The notes under the pieces were generated by a model. The model made no database searches and had not been told where the DNA came from. It worked only from the letters and a program-made list of their open reading frames with translations. A program made the translations under genes and the position numbers. Shown one piece after another: positions 32,020 to 43,707 of a stretch of DNA of 64,000 bases. This DNA is from Primulina eburnea. Its lineage: Eukaryota; Streptophyta; Magnoliopsida; Lamiales; Gesneriaceae. The stretch is taken from NCBI RefSeq assembly GCF_022965805.1, contig NC_133101.1, positions 18,447,054 to 18,511,053 of the forward strand. The letters are read 5' to 3'. Positions within the stretch are counted from its first letter, which is position 1; every line of letters begins with the position of its first letter.

Positions 32020-35000
32020 TGTAGAACCCGTAAATCAGATTACGTATTAGTCATGCATAATTACTATTATTTAAAATGATTTCTTTTATATTTAAGGCAT
32101 TTTAAATTGTTGAGTCATGATTATTTATTTTAAATCGCATGAGTTTAGTTTTGTCTTTTCAGTTAAATAAGCAAGACCGGACTGGAGTTGGAATATTGAG
32201 ATAAATTTTAATATTAAGAAAACATTCTTAGAATTTATTTAAGTTAAATAATAAGTTAATTTAATGTAAAAAATGTTTAAGGAAAGTTTAAGAACTTAAA
32301 TAATTAATTAGAAAATAAGTAGTAAATAAATTCCTTTAGGTTCAATAATTAATTAAAAAGCCTAAATTAAAATATGTGACCAATTGAGATAAGTTAATCT
32401 AGACTTATTTTAATTAAGAAATTTCAACTTAACATGTTAGCAATTTAATTTAAAGATTTAGTCATGCATGCAAGATAATGTTATTCCATAATTAATTTAT
32501 TAATTCACTAAAATATTTAATGGGTAGATAAAACACTAAAAATTTAAAATACAATATTTAAGAAATATTTTCTCTACCATTATCATTAATTTTCGGCCAC
32601 CTTGATAAAAGATTTGAATTAAATTTGACAACTCATTTTCATTGATATCTTTCCCTAATCTTTTTCTTGATAATTAATCCCCTCACTTTAAATCTTCAAT
32701 AAATATTAATTAAACAATTCTCCTACTCATTTAACTAGATAAAATTGGCCCCCTTCCTTTTCTAGATTAAAAATATTTGATAACCCATTCTTTTGATTCT
32801 TTCCAAATCCTTTTTTGTTAGATAATCCCCTAAACTTTATTTACCACTAATTAACATTTAAGCAATATTTCTACCATGTTTATCTAGCATTATTCCATCC
32901 TCATTTACCACAAAAAATCGGCCATCACCTTTGGAAGATTTAAAAAGTTTGACAACACATTTCTTTAATTCCTTTCCTTATCTATTTTTATTGGGAGATA
33001 ATTCCTTCACACTTAATCTTCAATAATTATTAATTAAGCAACATTTTATCCCTTTTTAATAAGTAATTTTCGGCCACCCCATTGTAGGATTTATTTTGTG
33101 TTGACAACTCACCATTTTTGAATCCCTTCCATATCCATTCTTGGTAGATAATCCCTTCATTTTAATCACCAATAATTATTGAATCAAGCAATATCTCCCT
33201 TCATTATTATTTGTACTAGATTTCGGCCACTCCCATGATTAATTTAAAAATATTTGTCAACTCTCCATCTTTAATTCATTTCCTTATCTTTTCTTGGGAT
33301 ATAATTCCCTAACCATTTAATCTTCAATAATTATTAATTAAGCAATTTTCCTACTCATATTTGTAAGCAAGAAATCGGTTACCACCTCATTGTATCTCCC
33401 TCAAATCAAATCAATTCTCTTATATCTCAAACTCTAGGATAGAAAGATTTGATCTTGCCATTCTATCCTCATTTAATTAGTAGACTTCCCTTCATTTCTC
33501 CTAACCATTTTCCCTCTCCATAATTTCGAAAATTTCAGAGAATTTCAGTAGAAAAAAAATCGTGAGAGTCCAAGGAAAAATCAAGAGAGAAAAGTAGAAA
33601 AGAAAAGAACTCCGTCTCCTCTGCGCCGCGTCGTTGTTTTCATTTGTTTTCTGTCAAAACAAATCCAGACATGTATATGTTTTTATTTACTCCTCAATTA
33701 AGTCATATTATTATTTTAAAACATCATATGTGCATGAATCATGAAGCAAAAACAAAAATTTGTTCAAGATATTTTCGAAAACATAGTGCAGATTTTTGAC
33801 TCTTCCTTGTGCACTTCACGTTTTCTGTTGGTTTTGATGGTTCAGGGCATGGCTCGATTTCCAGGGGCTCAAGGCTGATTTTAGACATGTACTAGGATGT
33901 GTTAGGGAGGTGCTGGTCCATCGGTTTGAGTCCCTTCCCCACAAGCAAGACGAAATGGACAGCAACTCCCGTAGTGCAATTTTTGTGCATTCGATTTCTT
34001 GTTTTCTTGCCTAAGGGGGTGGGTTCTGATTTTGGCTGCCCTAGGGGATGTAGCCATGGTTAGAATCTCTCCTTTGCATGTCTAGGACATGACCAAGAGG
34101 CCCTTTCATGGTTTGGTTCATGGTCCCCTCGAGTTTTAAAACAAACAAGAATAGCGCCCCTTCGGTTTTAAAATTCTAGTTGTTGTTGTGTGTGTTGTGT
34201 TTCGGTTTTAAGGTGTCAAGTGGGTTGTGGTTGGCTTCTAGCCTTTAGCCATGACTCATACAACACCTTAGCATGTCTAGCATGGACCATGGTTAACCTC
34301 ATAACCATTGGATCCTTCATTTGACAGGAAAAGAAGTAACAACCCCCATGCGTGCCATGTGTGGTTCTCAGGTGAAGCTTGGGATCGTTGTAGGTGTTGT
34401 CTTGTATTGTGGTTGGCCTAGGGCCCTTAGCCATGGTTCAAACCATTTCTTATGATGTTGTTAAGAGGTTCTGGTGGGTGGTTCAAGCCCCAATGGCCAT
34501 TAGCCTTGCAAACGACGCAAGGAAACGAAAGCGCCGCTGCTGTATTTTGTGGACAGCATGCTGTGTTTCGGTTCAGAGGTGTGTTTCGAGTTCTTGGTTG
34601 GCTTTTAGGCTATGGCCTTGGACTGGACAATGACTCATCATGTTATGAAGGTCATGTTTTTGGCCGTTTGTGATTCGGTTAAGTCTATAGGTCGTACGAG
34701 AATTTACGGTGCAATGTGCCAAAGTGACTCTCGAAAGAGAGTTTCATGTTTTTGGCCTCCATTCACCCAATTTAGAGTACTGAAATTTTAGGAACATTAT
34801 TTCATCATTTTAGGTGTATATTAATAATGACTAAATGATGGTTCGGTGTTGGTTCAGGTTGGTACGGAGTCATGATTAAATACGAAGTCATTGGGCGTAA
34901 TTGTCTCCTTTTTGAGTTCAATTACAAAGTTTGGTCAAGTTAGATTATTTGCATATTTTTCATGTTAGATTTAAGTCATAGCAAGCCTGGGAACGATCCA

Positions 35001-35836
35001 ACCCATGTGGTAAAAAAATTATTATAGGATATTTAATTATGTTATTTAATTATATTACGTGTAAAAGTTATTTTGAGATTTATGCGATATTGCTTGTGGC
35101 CACTGTACTTCATGGGATAGCAGCTTGTCATGGGATTGCAGCTTATTATGGGATTATTACTTCACCCGGTGGTCACTTACCGGTCATGTTTATTTATTGG
35201 TACGGATATCCAGTCCAAGGGCTGTGATGATCTCTACCGCCCAGTATACTGTGGTTTAGTCTGATCAGGCGATTCAGTTCAGTTCAGTTCATGGGCCACT
35301 AGCGTAGAACATAATCTCAACACAAAATTATTAAATGCTATTTTATTACAGGGTTCTATCGAGCAAACAGTTCACTTATGATTTTCAGTTCAGTTATGCA
35401 CGTATTATAATTAATCATGACATGATATTTTACGATATGACTCATGACATGATATTTTCACTTGCATGCGATCTTATTATTTATTTACTTGTTATTTATG
35501 ATATATGCATGCTGAGTCGTTAGACTCACTAGACTTGATTGTTGTAGGTATTGATGATGTCGGGATCTAGGGCGGGGACCAGTGAGCTAGCTTGGGTCGG
35601 CAGTAGTGGAACCCGAGGACCTCATTTCAGCATTCATTATTTTTAATTCAAACCTAATTTTTATGTTGATGAATTATTTCAAATCGTTACTTTGCGAACA
35701 TTAATTTCTTCCGCTGCTATTTTGAATATCAAACATTATTTATCAGTTTATCTTATGAATGAGACATTTTAATTATTTAAAAAGAAAATTTTAAATTTTC
35801 CGCAAATTTTCAAATACAAATTTAGAGGCCTTGACA
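32020..35836 (+). repeat. G LTR copy 2 (shared middle LTR)
   Basis: 3817 bp, TGTAGAACCC...GGCCTTGACA. Preceded by a PPT and followed by a PBS (TGGTATCAAAGC, 35839-35850), so it serves as 3' LTR of one unit and 5' LTR of the next. Confidence 0.9.
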
Positions 35837-35922
35837 GTTGGTATCAAAGCCTATGTTCTTGTAAAGGGTTGTACAACTACTGACCACGAGAAGCTCATGA
35901 AGTCACGTCTTCGGTCTGTAAG
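35837..35922 (+). other. G internal domain 2, first 86 bp
   Basis: PBS and leader up to the H insertion. The last five bases, GTAAG (35918-35922), are H's TSD and coincide with the splice-donor-like motif of the leader. Confidence 0.8.
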
Positions 35923-36603
35923 TGTAGAACCCCTAAATTGGACTGCGTATAAGCCATGCATAATTTCTAGTAATTAAATTAAAATGATTTTTATTGCATG
36001 AGTATTTAAATTCTTTTCTTTAAATATATTTAATTTACGCAGTAGTTTGATTGTTATATTTGCAGTTAAATAAATGAGGCCGGACCGGAGATGGAGTATT
36101 GAGATAATTAATAAAGACTTGTTTAAGAAGTGTATTTTAGCATGTTTATTTCATTAATTTATGTTTAATTATTTTTTTTATGCATTTTTGGCATAATTCA
36201 TTCATGATAGGATTTGTTTCATGAAATTTTAAAAGTTCGTGCATTAAGATTTTTAAGTTGCATTTCACGTTCGAACGAGGATCGGAGACCGAAGAATTTT
36301 CAAGAAAATTATTTTATTACACGAGTTATTTTTATAAATCAATCTAAATTATTTTTAAGTGTATTTTTCAAAAATGGGAATTTTTGGGTATTTTTACCCG
36401 CACGATTTTTATTTTTATCGGTACGTTAAATTTTATTGAATCGGGGAACTTTTTAAGGGTTCGGCTAATATTTTCAAAATCTTTCCAACTCGAAATATTT
36501 TTTCGAGAGTGGGTTTGGGCTTATTGGGCCTACTTTGAGTTTATAGGGCTTAATTATCCTTTTTAACTTTTAAATTAAATAGGCCCATTAATTAATTGTT
36601 TAC

Positions 36604-36610
36604 TATATAA
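36604..36610 (+). promoter_or_regulatory. TATA-like box of H 5' LTR
   Basis: ACTATATAATTAAC, conserved in the other LTR at about 44395. Plausible promoter; motif evidence only. Confidence 0.4.
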
Positions 36611-38447
36611 TTAACACTTAAACTCCAATTACCCTAAACCTAATATTCTAAGCAGCCGACACCCCCTCCCTCAACTTCTTCTCTCGGTTTCAGCAGCTTA
36701 GCAGCTGGTTCCCTAACCGTAGCATCTTCTTGAAAGAAATTTTTGTTCCCGACGCTCGTTCTTCGATCTCATCGCGTTCATGTCATCAAAGGCACGTCAT
36801 GTACTTTTACTTTTGCATCATTCACGTTAATATTAATGTTTATGGTGCGTGTGTGGGTAGATCGATGAAGGGGCAAGGTTCAGCGCTGCAGGTGCCATAC
36901 CAAGCCAAGGATCAAACCTTGAGGGGTCTGAACCACGACCTGTAAAGGCACGGCTGGTGCTGGGAGGAGCCACAATGCAGATCGAGCTAGGTTGAGTGGT
37001 TAGCCGTGTAGGGTGCGTGCATGTTTCTGAGCGGGTGAGTGGTGTTTCGTGCATGGAGGAGTAGGCGTGGATTCTTGGGTATAATGGAGACTAGAATAGC
37101 TAAGGTGTGATTGGTTGAGGGCTGCTTTCGGTAGGTGAAAGAATAAACGTGATTAATATGGTGAGTCAAGGGGTGAACGTGTGATGTTGGGGCAAGGATA
37201 CAAGTAGGTCCAGTAGGATTTTGACATGATCTTGGGTGAGTTGTTTGGTGGCCATGTGGTTTAGGCGTGAATTGGTGTGGGATTGGCCCTGTAGTTGTAC
37301 AAAAAGAAAGAAATAAGGGTAACGCATGATGTAGCGTCGGTATGGGATGATTGGAAAATTTTAGCTTGGGCCGAGAGTGTTTTTTTTGTGGCATCTTTAA
37401 GCCGAAAGTTTTGGATCCGATTTTAGAGTTTTTAGTGTCTTTTTGGTGCTTTTAAAATATGATATAAAGTTGGGAAGATTTCGGTTTAGTTTCAGTTTGA
37501 TTCGGGTTAAAACCGGGACCCCGGTCCAAGTTTTAAAACGAATCGATTAAGTTTGAGTTTGGACTCGGGTTTACGCCTAGGAATACTTTTAAAAATATTT
37601 TGGGACATTTTAAAGAGTTTGGTAAGCTTCTAGTCAATTTTAGAGGTCCAGGGTTGAAACGACAATTTTTGGGTTTCCAGGGGCAAAATGATCATTTTGC
37701 ACCCGTAGTGAGATTTTAGTCATAGCAGCGCTCTGAGCACAAATCATGATATTTTTAAATGTTCATGCATCACGTTTCGATTTTTTACGCTATTATAATA
37801 GTTATGGTGCTTGCTTAATTTAAAGGAATTAAGTGAGAAAGTGAAGAGCACTCCGTCTCCGCCGCGTCGCGTCATTATTTCGTTTGTTTTCTGTCAAAAC
37901 AAACCAAGGCATGTTTATATCTTCTTTCACTCTTCAATCAAGTCATATAGGTATTTTTAAATATCGCAAGTACATGATTTAAATGCAAGAAGATCGAAAT
38001 TGTTCAATGATGTTATTTAATTATATTACGTGCATAAAAATAGAAAATACTTATTTTTTAGATTTATGCGATATTGCTTGTGGCCATTTCAATATCATGG
38101 GAGCATTATTTCACCCGGTCGTCAGTTACCGGTCATGGGAGCATTATTTCACCCGGTCGTCAGTTACCGATCATGGGAGCATTATTATATCCGATCGCCA
38201 GTTACCGGTCAGTTCAGTTCAGTGCAGGGGCCACATGCGTAGACCATAATCTCAACAGAAAATTTTAACAATTTACTTCAGTACAGGGCTTCAAGGAGCA
38301 AACATTTTTACGATGATTTTCAGTTCAGTTATGCACGTACTATAATTATCATTGAATTGATATTTTATGTTACACCTCATTGCAGGATATTTTCACTTGC
38401 ATGTGATTTTGTTATTTATTTACTTGTTATTTATGTTATATGCATGC

Positions 38448-38463
38448 TGGGTCTTTAGACTCA
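38448..38463 (+). repeat. Conserved LTR hairpin (H 5' copy)
   Basis: TGGGTCTTTAGACTCA, one G-U/mismatch in the stem; second copy 46241-46256. Confidence 0.65.
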
Positions 38464-38774
38464 CTAGACTTGATTGTTGTAGGTACTGATGATGTCGGGA
38501 CCGAGGGCGGGGACCAGTGAGCCAGCTCGAGTCGGCAGTAGTGGAACCCGAGGACCTTATTTCAGCATTTATTATTTTTAATTCAAACCAAGTTTTTATC
38601 TTGCTGAATTATTTTTAAGTCATTATTTTGCAAACATTAGATTTCTTCCGCTGCTATTTTGAATATCAAACATTTTTATCAGTTTAACTTATGATTGAGA
38701 CATTTTAATTATTTAAAAATAAAATTTTTAATTTTCAGCAAATTTTCAAGCACACATTTTCGGGCCTTTATAGT

Positions 38775-38786
38775 TGGTATCTGAGC
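38775..38786 (+). other. Primer binding site of element H
   Basis: TGGTATCTGAGC, one mismatch to the iMet complement. Confidence 0.8.
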
Positions 38787-39015
38787 CTATGTTCTTGTAA
38801 AGGGTTACACTACTACTGACCACGAGAAGCTCACGAAGCCACGTCTTTGGTCTGTAAGTTTTACATTTCAGCATTTTATTTAAAGCATGAATTATTTTAA
38901 CAGCATGCCTCCATGAAATATTTTACATTCAGATTCTTTAATTATTTCAGTGTTTATTTAAAATAAATTATGGAATTATGCATGATAGTTACGTATGGGT
39001 TATATAGGGAACATT
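38787..39015 (+). other. Leader of element H with splice-like sites
   Basis: Non-coding 5' leader. Contains CTGTAAGTTTTA (GTAAGT from 38854), a perfect plant 5' splice-site core conserved in G and I, and an acceptor-like TTATATAG (39007) just before the gag ATG. A leader intron is possible but unproven. Confidence 0.5.
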
Positions 39016-40107
39016 ATGCCTCCTAGACGCCAAGTTGGACGCCCAAGAGGTGGTGGTGTGCACCGTCATGAGAACGAGAATGATCAGAGACAAGAGAGGC
39101 AGTGACCTCCACCCCCTCCACCCCCTCCTCCTGATATGAATGCCCAGATGTTAGCTGGGATGAACTAGTTCTTCGCACAGTTTTCGGGGAACAATGTCGC
39201 TGTGGCAGCTAGGCTGACCGGGCCTGAGGCTACTTATGAGAGATTCATGAAGATGCGTCCTAAGGAGTTTTCAGGGACGACGGATCCCATGATTGCCGAG
39301 GGCTGGATCAAGTCCCTCGAGGTTAACTTCGAGTTTATGGAGCTTGGAGATGCAGACAGAGTACGCTGTGCCACCTATCTGTTCAGTGGAGATGCTCGCT
39401 TATGGTGGGAAGGAGCGTCAGTAGCATTGAACTTGGCTACGCTGACTTGGACACGCTTCACGGAGTTATTTTACTCCAAATATTTTACTGATGAGGTGCG
39501 TTCACGTTTGACCAGGGAGTTTATGACCCTGAGACAGGGAGAGCTGACTGTTACGGAGTTCATCCGTAAGTTTGATAGGGGCTGTCACTTTGTGCCCTTG
39601 ATTGCGAATGATGCAGGTGCCAAGCTGAGGCACTTTCTTGATGGACTGCGACCGATCTTACGCCGCGATGTTAGGGTTGCTAACCCTACTACTTATGAAG
39701 TTGCTGTTTCTAGAGCTCTGGCTGCAGAGCAAGATCTGATCGACATTGAGAGGGATCGATTTTGGAAGCGACCAGTTCAGGAACCACACCGCCCTCCTCT
39801 TCCTCAGCAGCACCAGAGCAAGAGGTCGTATCACGGCCCGCCCAAGAATAGAGGAGGACCTCAGCAGCAGCAGCAGGGACGCACAGTCCCGAGGCCATTT
39901 GAGTGCCCAGTTTGTCCCAAGTGCTCACGTCACCATCCTGGAGCATGTATGTTTGGCTCAGGGAAGTGTTACAAGTGTGGCACTCAAGACCACATGTTGC
40001 TGCAGTGCCCTCAGAGGAACCTGCCTACCCAAGGCAGAGTGTTTTCTCTCCATGCGACGGAGACGAACCCCGATACTATGCTGATGACAGGTACCTTTAA
40101 GTTTTAA
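39016..40107 (+). pseudogene. gag: Element H Ty3/Gypsy gag, two in-frame stops
   Basis: ATG 39016 begins MPPRRQVGRPRGGG, typical of chromovirus Gag. TGA (39103) and TAG (39166) interrupt the N-terminus; the frame is then open from 39169 to 40107. Retrotrans_gag capsid: ERFMKMRPKEFSG, AEGWIKSLEVNFEFM, DADRVRCATYLFSGDARLWW, RFTELFYSKYF, LREFMTLRQGE-like. A basic/Pro/Gln-rich linker leads to zinc knuckle CYKCGTQDHMLLQC (39969-40010) preceded by a second Cys/His cluster (CPKCSRHHPGAC). The final codons after 40090 may be intron read-through. ATG 39247 could start a truncated product. Gag forms the particle and binds genomic RNA. Confidence 0.88.
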
Positions 40108-40292
40108 GTTATTATTTGAATTTCAGCGTTTTGGGAACCGAAATTAAGATTTTGAACTTAGAAACTGTTATAGGATTGCATGCTCTACTCAGTATTATTT
40201 TGGGAATTTAAGTTAGAAGAACTTTGGCCTCTGCATGTCTATAGGATAGTTCTTGAGATTTTTGGTTTCAGCTTGATGTTCCAAACTTTCAG
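40091..40292 (+). other. Candidate intron between gag and protease of H
   Basis: 202 bp with GT (GTACCTTTAAG) at the start and a pyrimidine-rich CCAAACTTTCAG end. AT-rich with stops in all frames. Removing it would leave gag and protease in the same frame (phase-1 junction). Without removal the protease is out of reach of Gag. A comparable non-coding block occurs at the same place in element I. Splicing is inferred, not shown. Confidence 0.45.
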
Positions 40293-43200
40293 AGAGAATT
40301 TTTATAGCAGGGTCAACTACGAAAGCCCTGATAAATTCAGGGGCTACTCATTCCTTCATTTCAGAGACCTTCGCTAATTTTCTCAAGGTCAAGACCATCG
40401 GGCTAGATGTAGCCTATTCAGTAGCATTGCCTTCAGGCGAGGAGATGACAGCTACCAATGTGATCCGAGATATAGACCTCGAGCTGCATTGAAATCTTGT
40501 TTATGCGGATCTTATCGTGTTGCTGATGCCAAAGTTTGACATCATCCTAGGGATGGACTGGCTATTGGGGAACAGAGTGTTGATAGACTTTCAGCGGAGA
40601 TCTGTTCTAGTCCGACCACCTGGAATGGAGCAGTTCTTATTTGAGCCAGACAGGTAATTTCCTTTACCGCGCATTATACCATATGTTCAGGCTACGAAGC
40701 TCATGCATAGAGGGTGTCGAGCATTTTTAGCAACCTTTATATCTGTCCCCGAGGCACCCAGTCAGTCAGCCGCAGATGTTCCGATTGTCAGAGATTTCTT
40801 AGACGTTTTTTCCGAAGACGTCTCTGGTATGCCACCCGAGCGAGAGGTGGAGTTTTCTATTGAGATTATGCCAGGTACGGCTCCAATATCCAAAGCGCCG
40901 TACCGATTAGCGCCGTCAGAGATGGCAGAGCTTAAGAAGCAGATTCAGGAGCTACTTGACAAGGAGTTCATTAGCCCGAGTTTCTCACCTTGGGGCGCGC
41001 CAGTCCTGTTTGTTAAGAAGAAGGATGGCACGATGAGGCTTTGTATTGATTACCGGGAGTTGAACAGGGTTACAGTGAAGAACGAATACCCACTTCCGAG
41101 GATTGAGGATCTGTTTGACCAGTTGCAGGGAGCTTCGATTTTCTCCAAAATTGATCTGCGATCAAGTTATCACCAGTTGAGGGTGAAAGACGCCGATGTT
41201 TCAAAGACAGCTTTCAGGACTAGTTATGGCCACTACGAGTTCCTTGTGATGCCGTTCGGTCTGACGAATGCACCAACGATCTTCATGGATCTCATGAATC
41301 GCGTATTTCAGCCGTATCTTGACCAGTTTGTGATAGTGTTCATAGACGACATTCTCGTCTACTCCAAGAGTCAAGAGGATCACATCAGGCATCTGACCAC
41401 AGTTTTGCAGACCTTGAAAAAGAACAAATTATTCGCAAAGTTCAGTAAGTGCGAATTCTGGTTAGAGAAGGTGGCGTTCTTAGGCCACATCGTTTCTACT
41501 AGCGGTATTGAGGTAGACCCAGCAAAAGTTGCAGCAGTCAGAGATTGGGTTGTGCCGCAGAATACATCTGAGATCCGCAGTTTTCTTGGGCTAGTAGGAT
41601 ATTACAGGATGTTCATTCAGGGATTCTCCTCTATCGCAGTTCCACTCACATCATTGACAAAGAAGAATGCTAAATATGTGTGGAGCGATGAGTGCCAGAA
41701 GAGCTTCGATACTTTGAAGCAAGTCCTTATTTCAGCACCAGTTTTGACCATGCCGTCAGGGCCTGGCGAGTTTGTCCTTTATACCGACACTTCGAAGCTC
41801 GGTTTAGGTGCATTTTTGATGCAGCATGGGAAAGTGATAGCGTATGCTTCTAGACAGTTGAAAACCCACGAGAAGAATTACCCTACCCATGATCTAGAGT
41901 TGGCCGCAGTAGTTTTTGCCTTGAAGATTTGGAGGCATTATTTGTATGGAGAGAAGTGCCAGATCTTCACCGACCACAAGAGCCTCAAGTACTTCTTTAC
42001 GCATAAAGATCTGAATATGCGTCAGAGGCGTTGGTTGGAGCTTGTGAAAGATTATGATTGTGACATTAGCTACCACTCGGGTAAAGCTAACGTGGTTGCA
42101 GATGCATTGAGCAGAAAAGTCGCAGTGATGGCTCATTTGATGATTCAGAAACCCCTTCAGTTTGAGATACAGGGGTTTGATCTAGAGGCATATCCTCAAG
42201 GTAGAGTTCCCCGTCTATCTACCTTGACGATTCAGTCTTCTCTTCTTGACCGTATTCGCATTGGGCAGGAAGCAGATGAGCAGTTGGCCAAGTGGAAGCA
42301 GAGAGATGAGGCCAAGGGCAGTGTCTTGTATACAGTCAGCGACGGTATAGTGAGGTACCGAGACAGGATGTGGGTTCCTAGCAGTGATACTATCCGAGCA
42401 GATATTCTATCAGAGGTCCACATGTCGCCGTACTCTATTCATCCAGGGAGTACGAAAATGTACATAGATCTGCAGCTATTGTACTGGTGGCCCGGTATGA
42501 AGAAGGACATCAGACGGTTTGTGTCCGAGTGTCTGACATGTCAGTTAGTGAAGGCAGAGCATCAGAGACCAGCAGGTTTGCTCAAGCCTCTTCCCATTCC
42601 CGAGTGGAAGTGGGAGAATGTTACCATGGATTTTGTGACCGGATTGCCGAAGTCAGTCAGAGTATCAAATGCCATATGGGTGATTGTTGATCGTCTTACC
42701 AAGTCAGCGCACTTATTGCCTATTAAGACGACTTTCACCATGGTTCAGTATGCAGAGTTGTATATCCGGGAGATAGTCCGACTTCATGGTATTCCAGTTT
42801 CGATCGTATCTGACAGAGATCCTAGATTCACTTCCTCCTTTCGGAAGAGTTTACATTCGACCATGGGTACGAAGTTGTTGTTTAGCACAGCTTTTCACCC
42901 ACAGACAGATGGTCAGTCAGAACGAGTCATTCATATTTTAGAGAATCTTCTCCGTGCTTGTGTGATTGACTTCTCAGGGAGTTGGGAGTCGAAGTTGCCA
43001 CTGGTGGAGTTCACCTATAACAACAGCTTTTAGTCGTCTATAGGTATGGCACCGTATGAAGCACTGTATGGCCGTAAGTGTAGATCTCCTGTTCATTGGG
43101 ATGAAGTAGGAGAGAGAGCAGAATTGGGTCCAAAAATTATTCAGCAGGCTGCAAATATAGTAGTCAAGATCCGTGACAGGATGAAGACTGCTCAGAGTAG

Positions 43201-43672
43201 AAAGAAAAGTTATGCAGATCAGAGGAGGAGAGATCTAGAGTTTGCCGTTGGCGACCATGTCTTTCTAAAGATAGCACCTATGAAAGGTGTTATGCGGTTC
43301 GGGAAGAAAGGAAAGCTCAGTTCGAGATTTATTGGACCGTTTGAGATCCTCGACAGGGTTGGGACGTTAGCTTATCGTGTGGCTCTTCCGCCGAATCTGG
43401 CCGGAGTACACAATGTGTTCCACGTCTCTATGCTGAGGAAGTATATGGCAAATCCTTCTCATGTTCTGAACTTCGAGCCGTTGCAGCTTACTCCAAACCT
43501 GTCTTATGAGGAGAGACCAGTGCAGATCTTAGACAGACAGGAAAAAAAGCTTCGGAACAAAATGGTACAGCGAGTCAAAGTCAAATGGCTTAACCATTCA
43601 GAGGAGGAATCTACATGGGAGTCTGAGCCAGAGATGAGGAGTCGGTATCCCGAATTATTTGGTGAGTTTTAA
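40293..43672 (+). pseudogene. pol: Element H pol (protease-RT-RNaseH-integrase-chromodomain-like) with three stops
   Basis: One frame from the protease to 43672, broken by TGA near 40489, TAA near 40655 and TAG at 43031-43033; 40703-43033 is open for 776 codons. Protease motif reads [14 protein letters not shown]: the catalytic Asp of D-S-G is Asn (40334-40336). [22 protein letters not shown], active site FIDD (41339-41350). RNase [31 protein letters not shown]. Integrase: HHCC finger (CLTCQLVK), catalytic [17 protein letters not shown] and DGQSERV. The C-terminus HVSMLRKYMANPSHVL, then VKWLNHSEEESTWE, is chromodomain-like, used by chromoviruses for targeting heterochromatin. RT, RNase H and integrase cores look intact. 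Confidence 0.92.
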
Positions 43673-43694
43673 TTTCGAGGACGAAATTTCTTTT

Positions 43695-43707
43695 AAGGGG
43701 GGAAGAT
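43695..43707 (+). other. Polypurine tract of element H
   Basis: AAGGGGGGAAGAT directly before the 3' LTR, after the conserved block AATTTCGAGGACGAAATTTC. Confidence 0.85.

Larger units (their letters stand above)
35923..38772 (+). repeat. 5' LTR of element H
   Basis: 2850 bp, TGTAGAACCC...GGCCTTTATA; the final CA has become TA. TATA-like TATATAA at 36604-36610. Hairpin TGGGTCTTTAGACTCA (38448-38463). The last third is homologous to G's U5 region (GATGTCGGGACCGAGGGCGG). Confidence 0.92.

Noticed and set aside
36987..37394. 135-codon antisense ORF, repeated unchanged at 44779-45186 in the other H LTR
   Set aside because: His/Pro/Thr-rich translation of a GT-rich strand, no domain or start context. 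Its identity simply follows from near-identical LTRs of one element.
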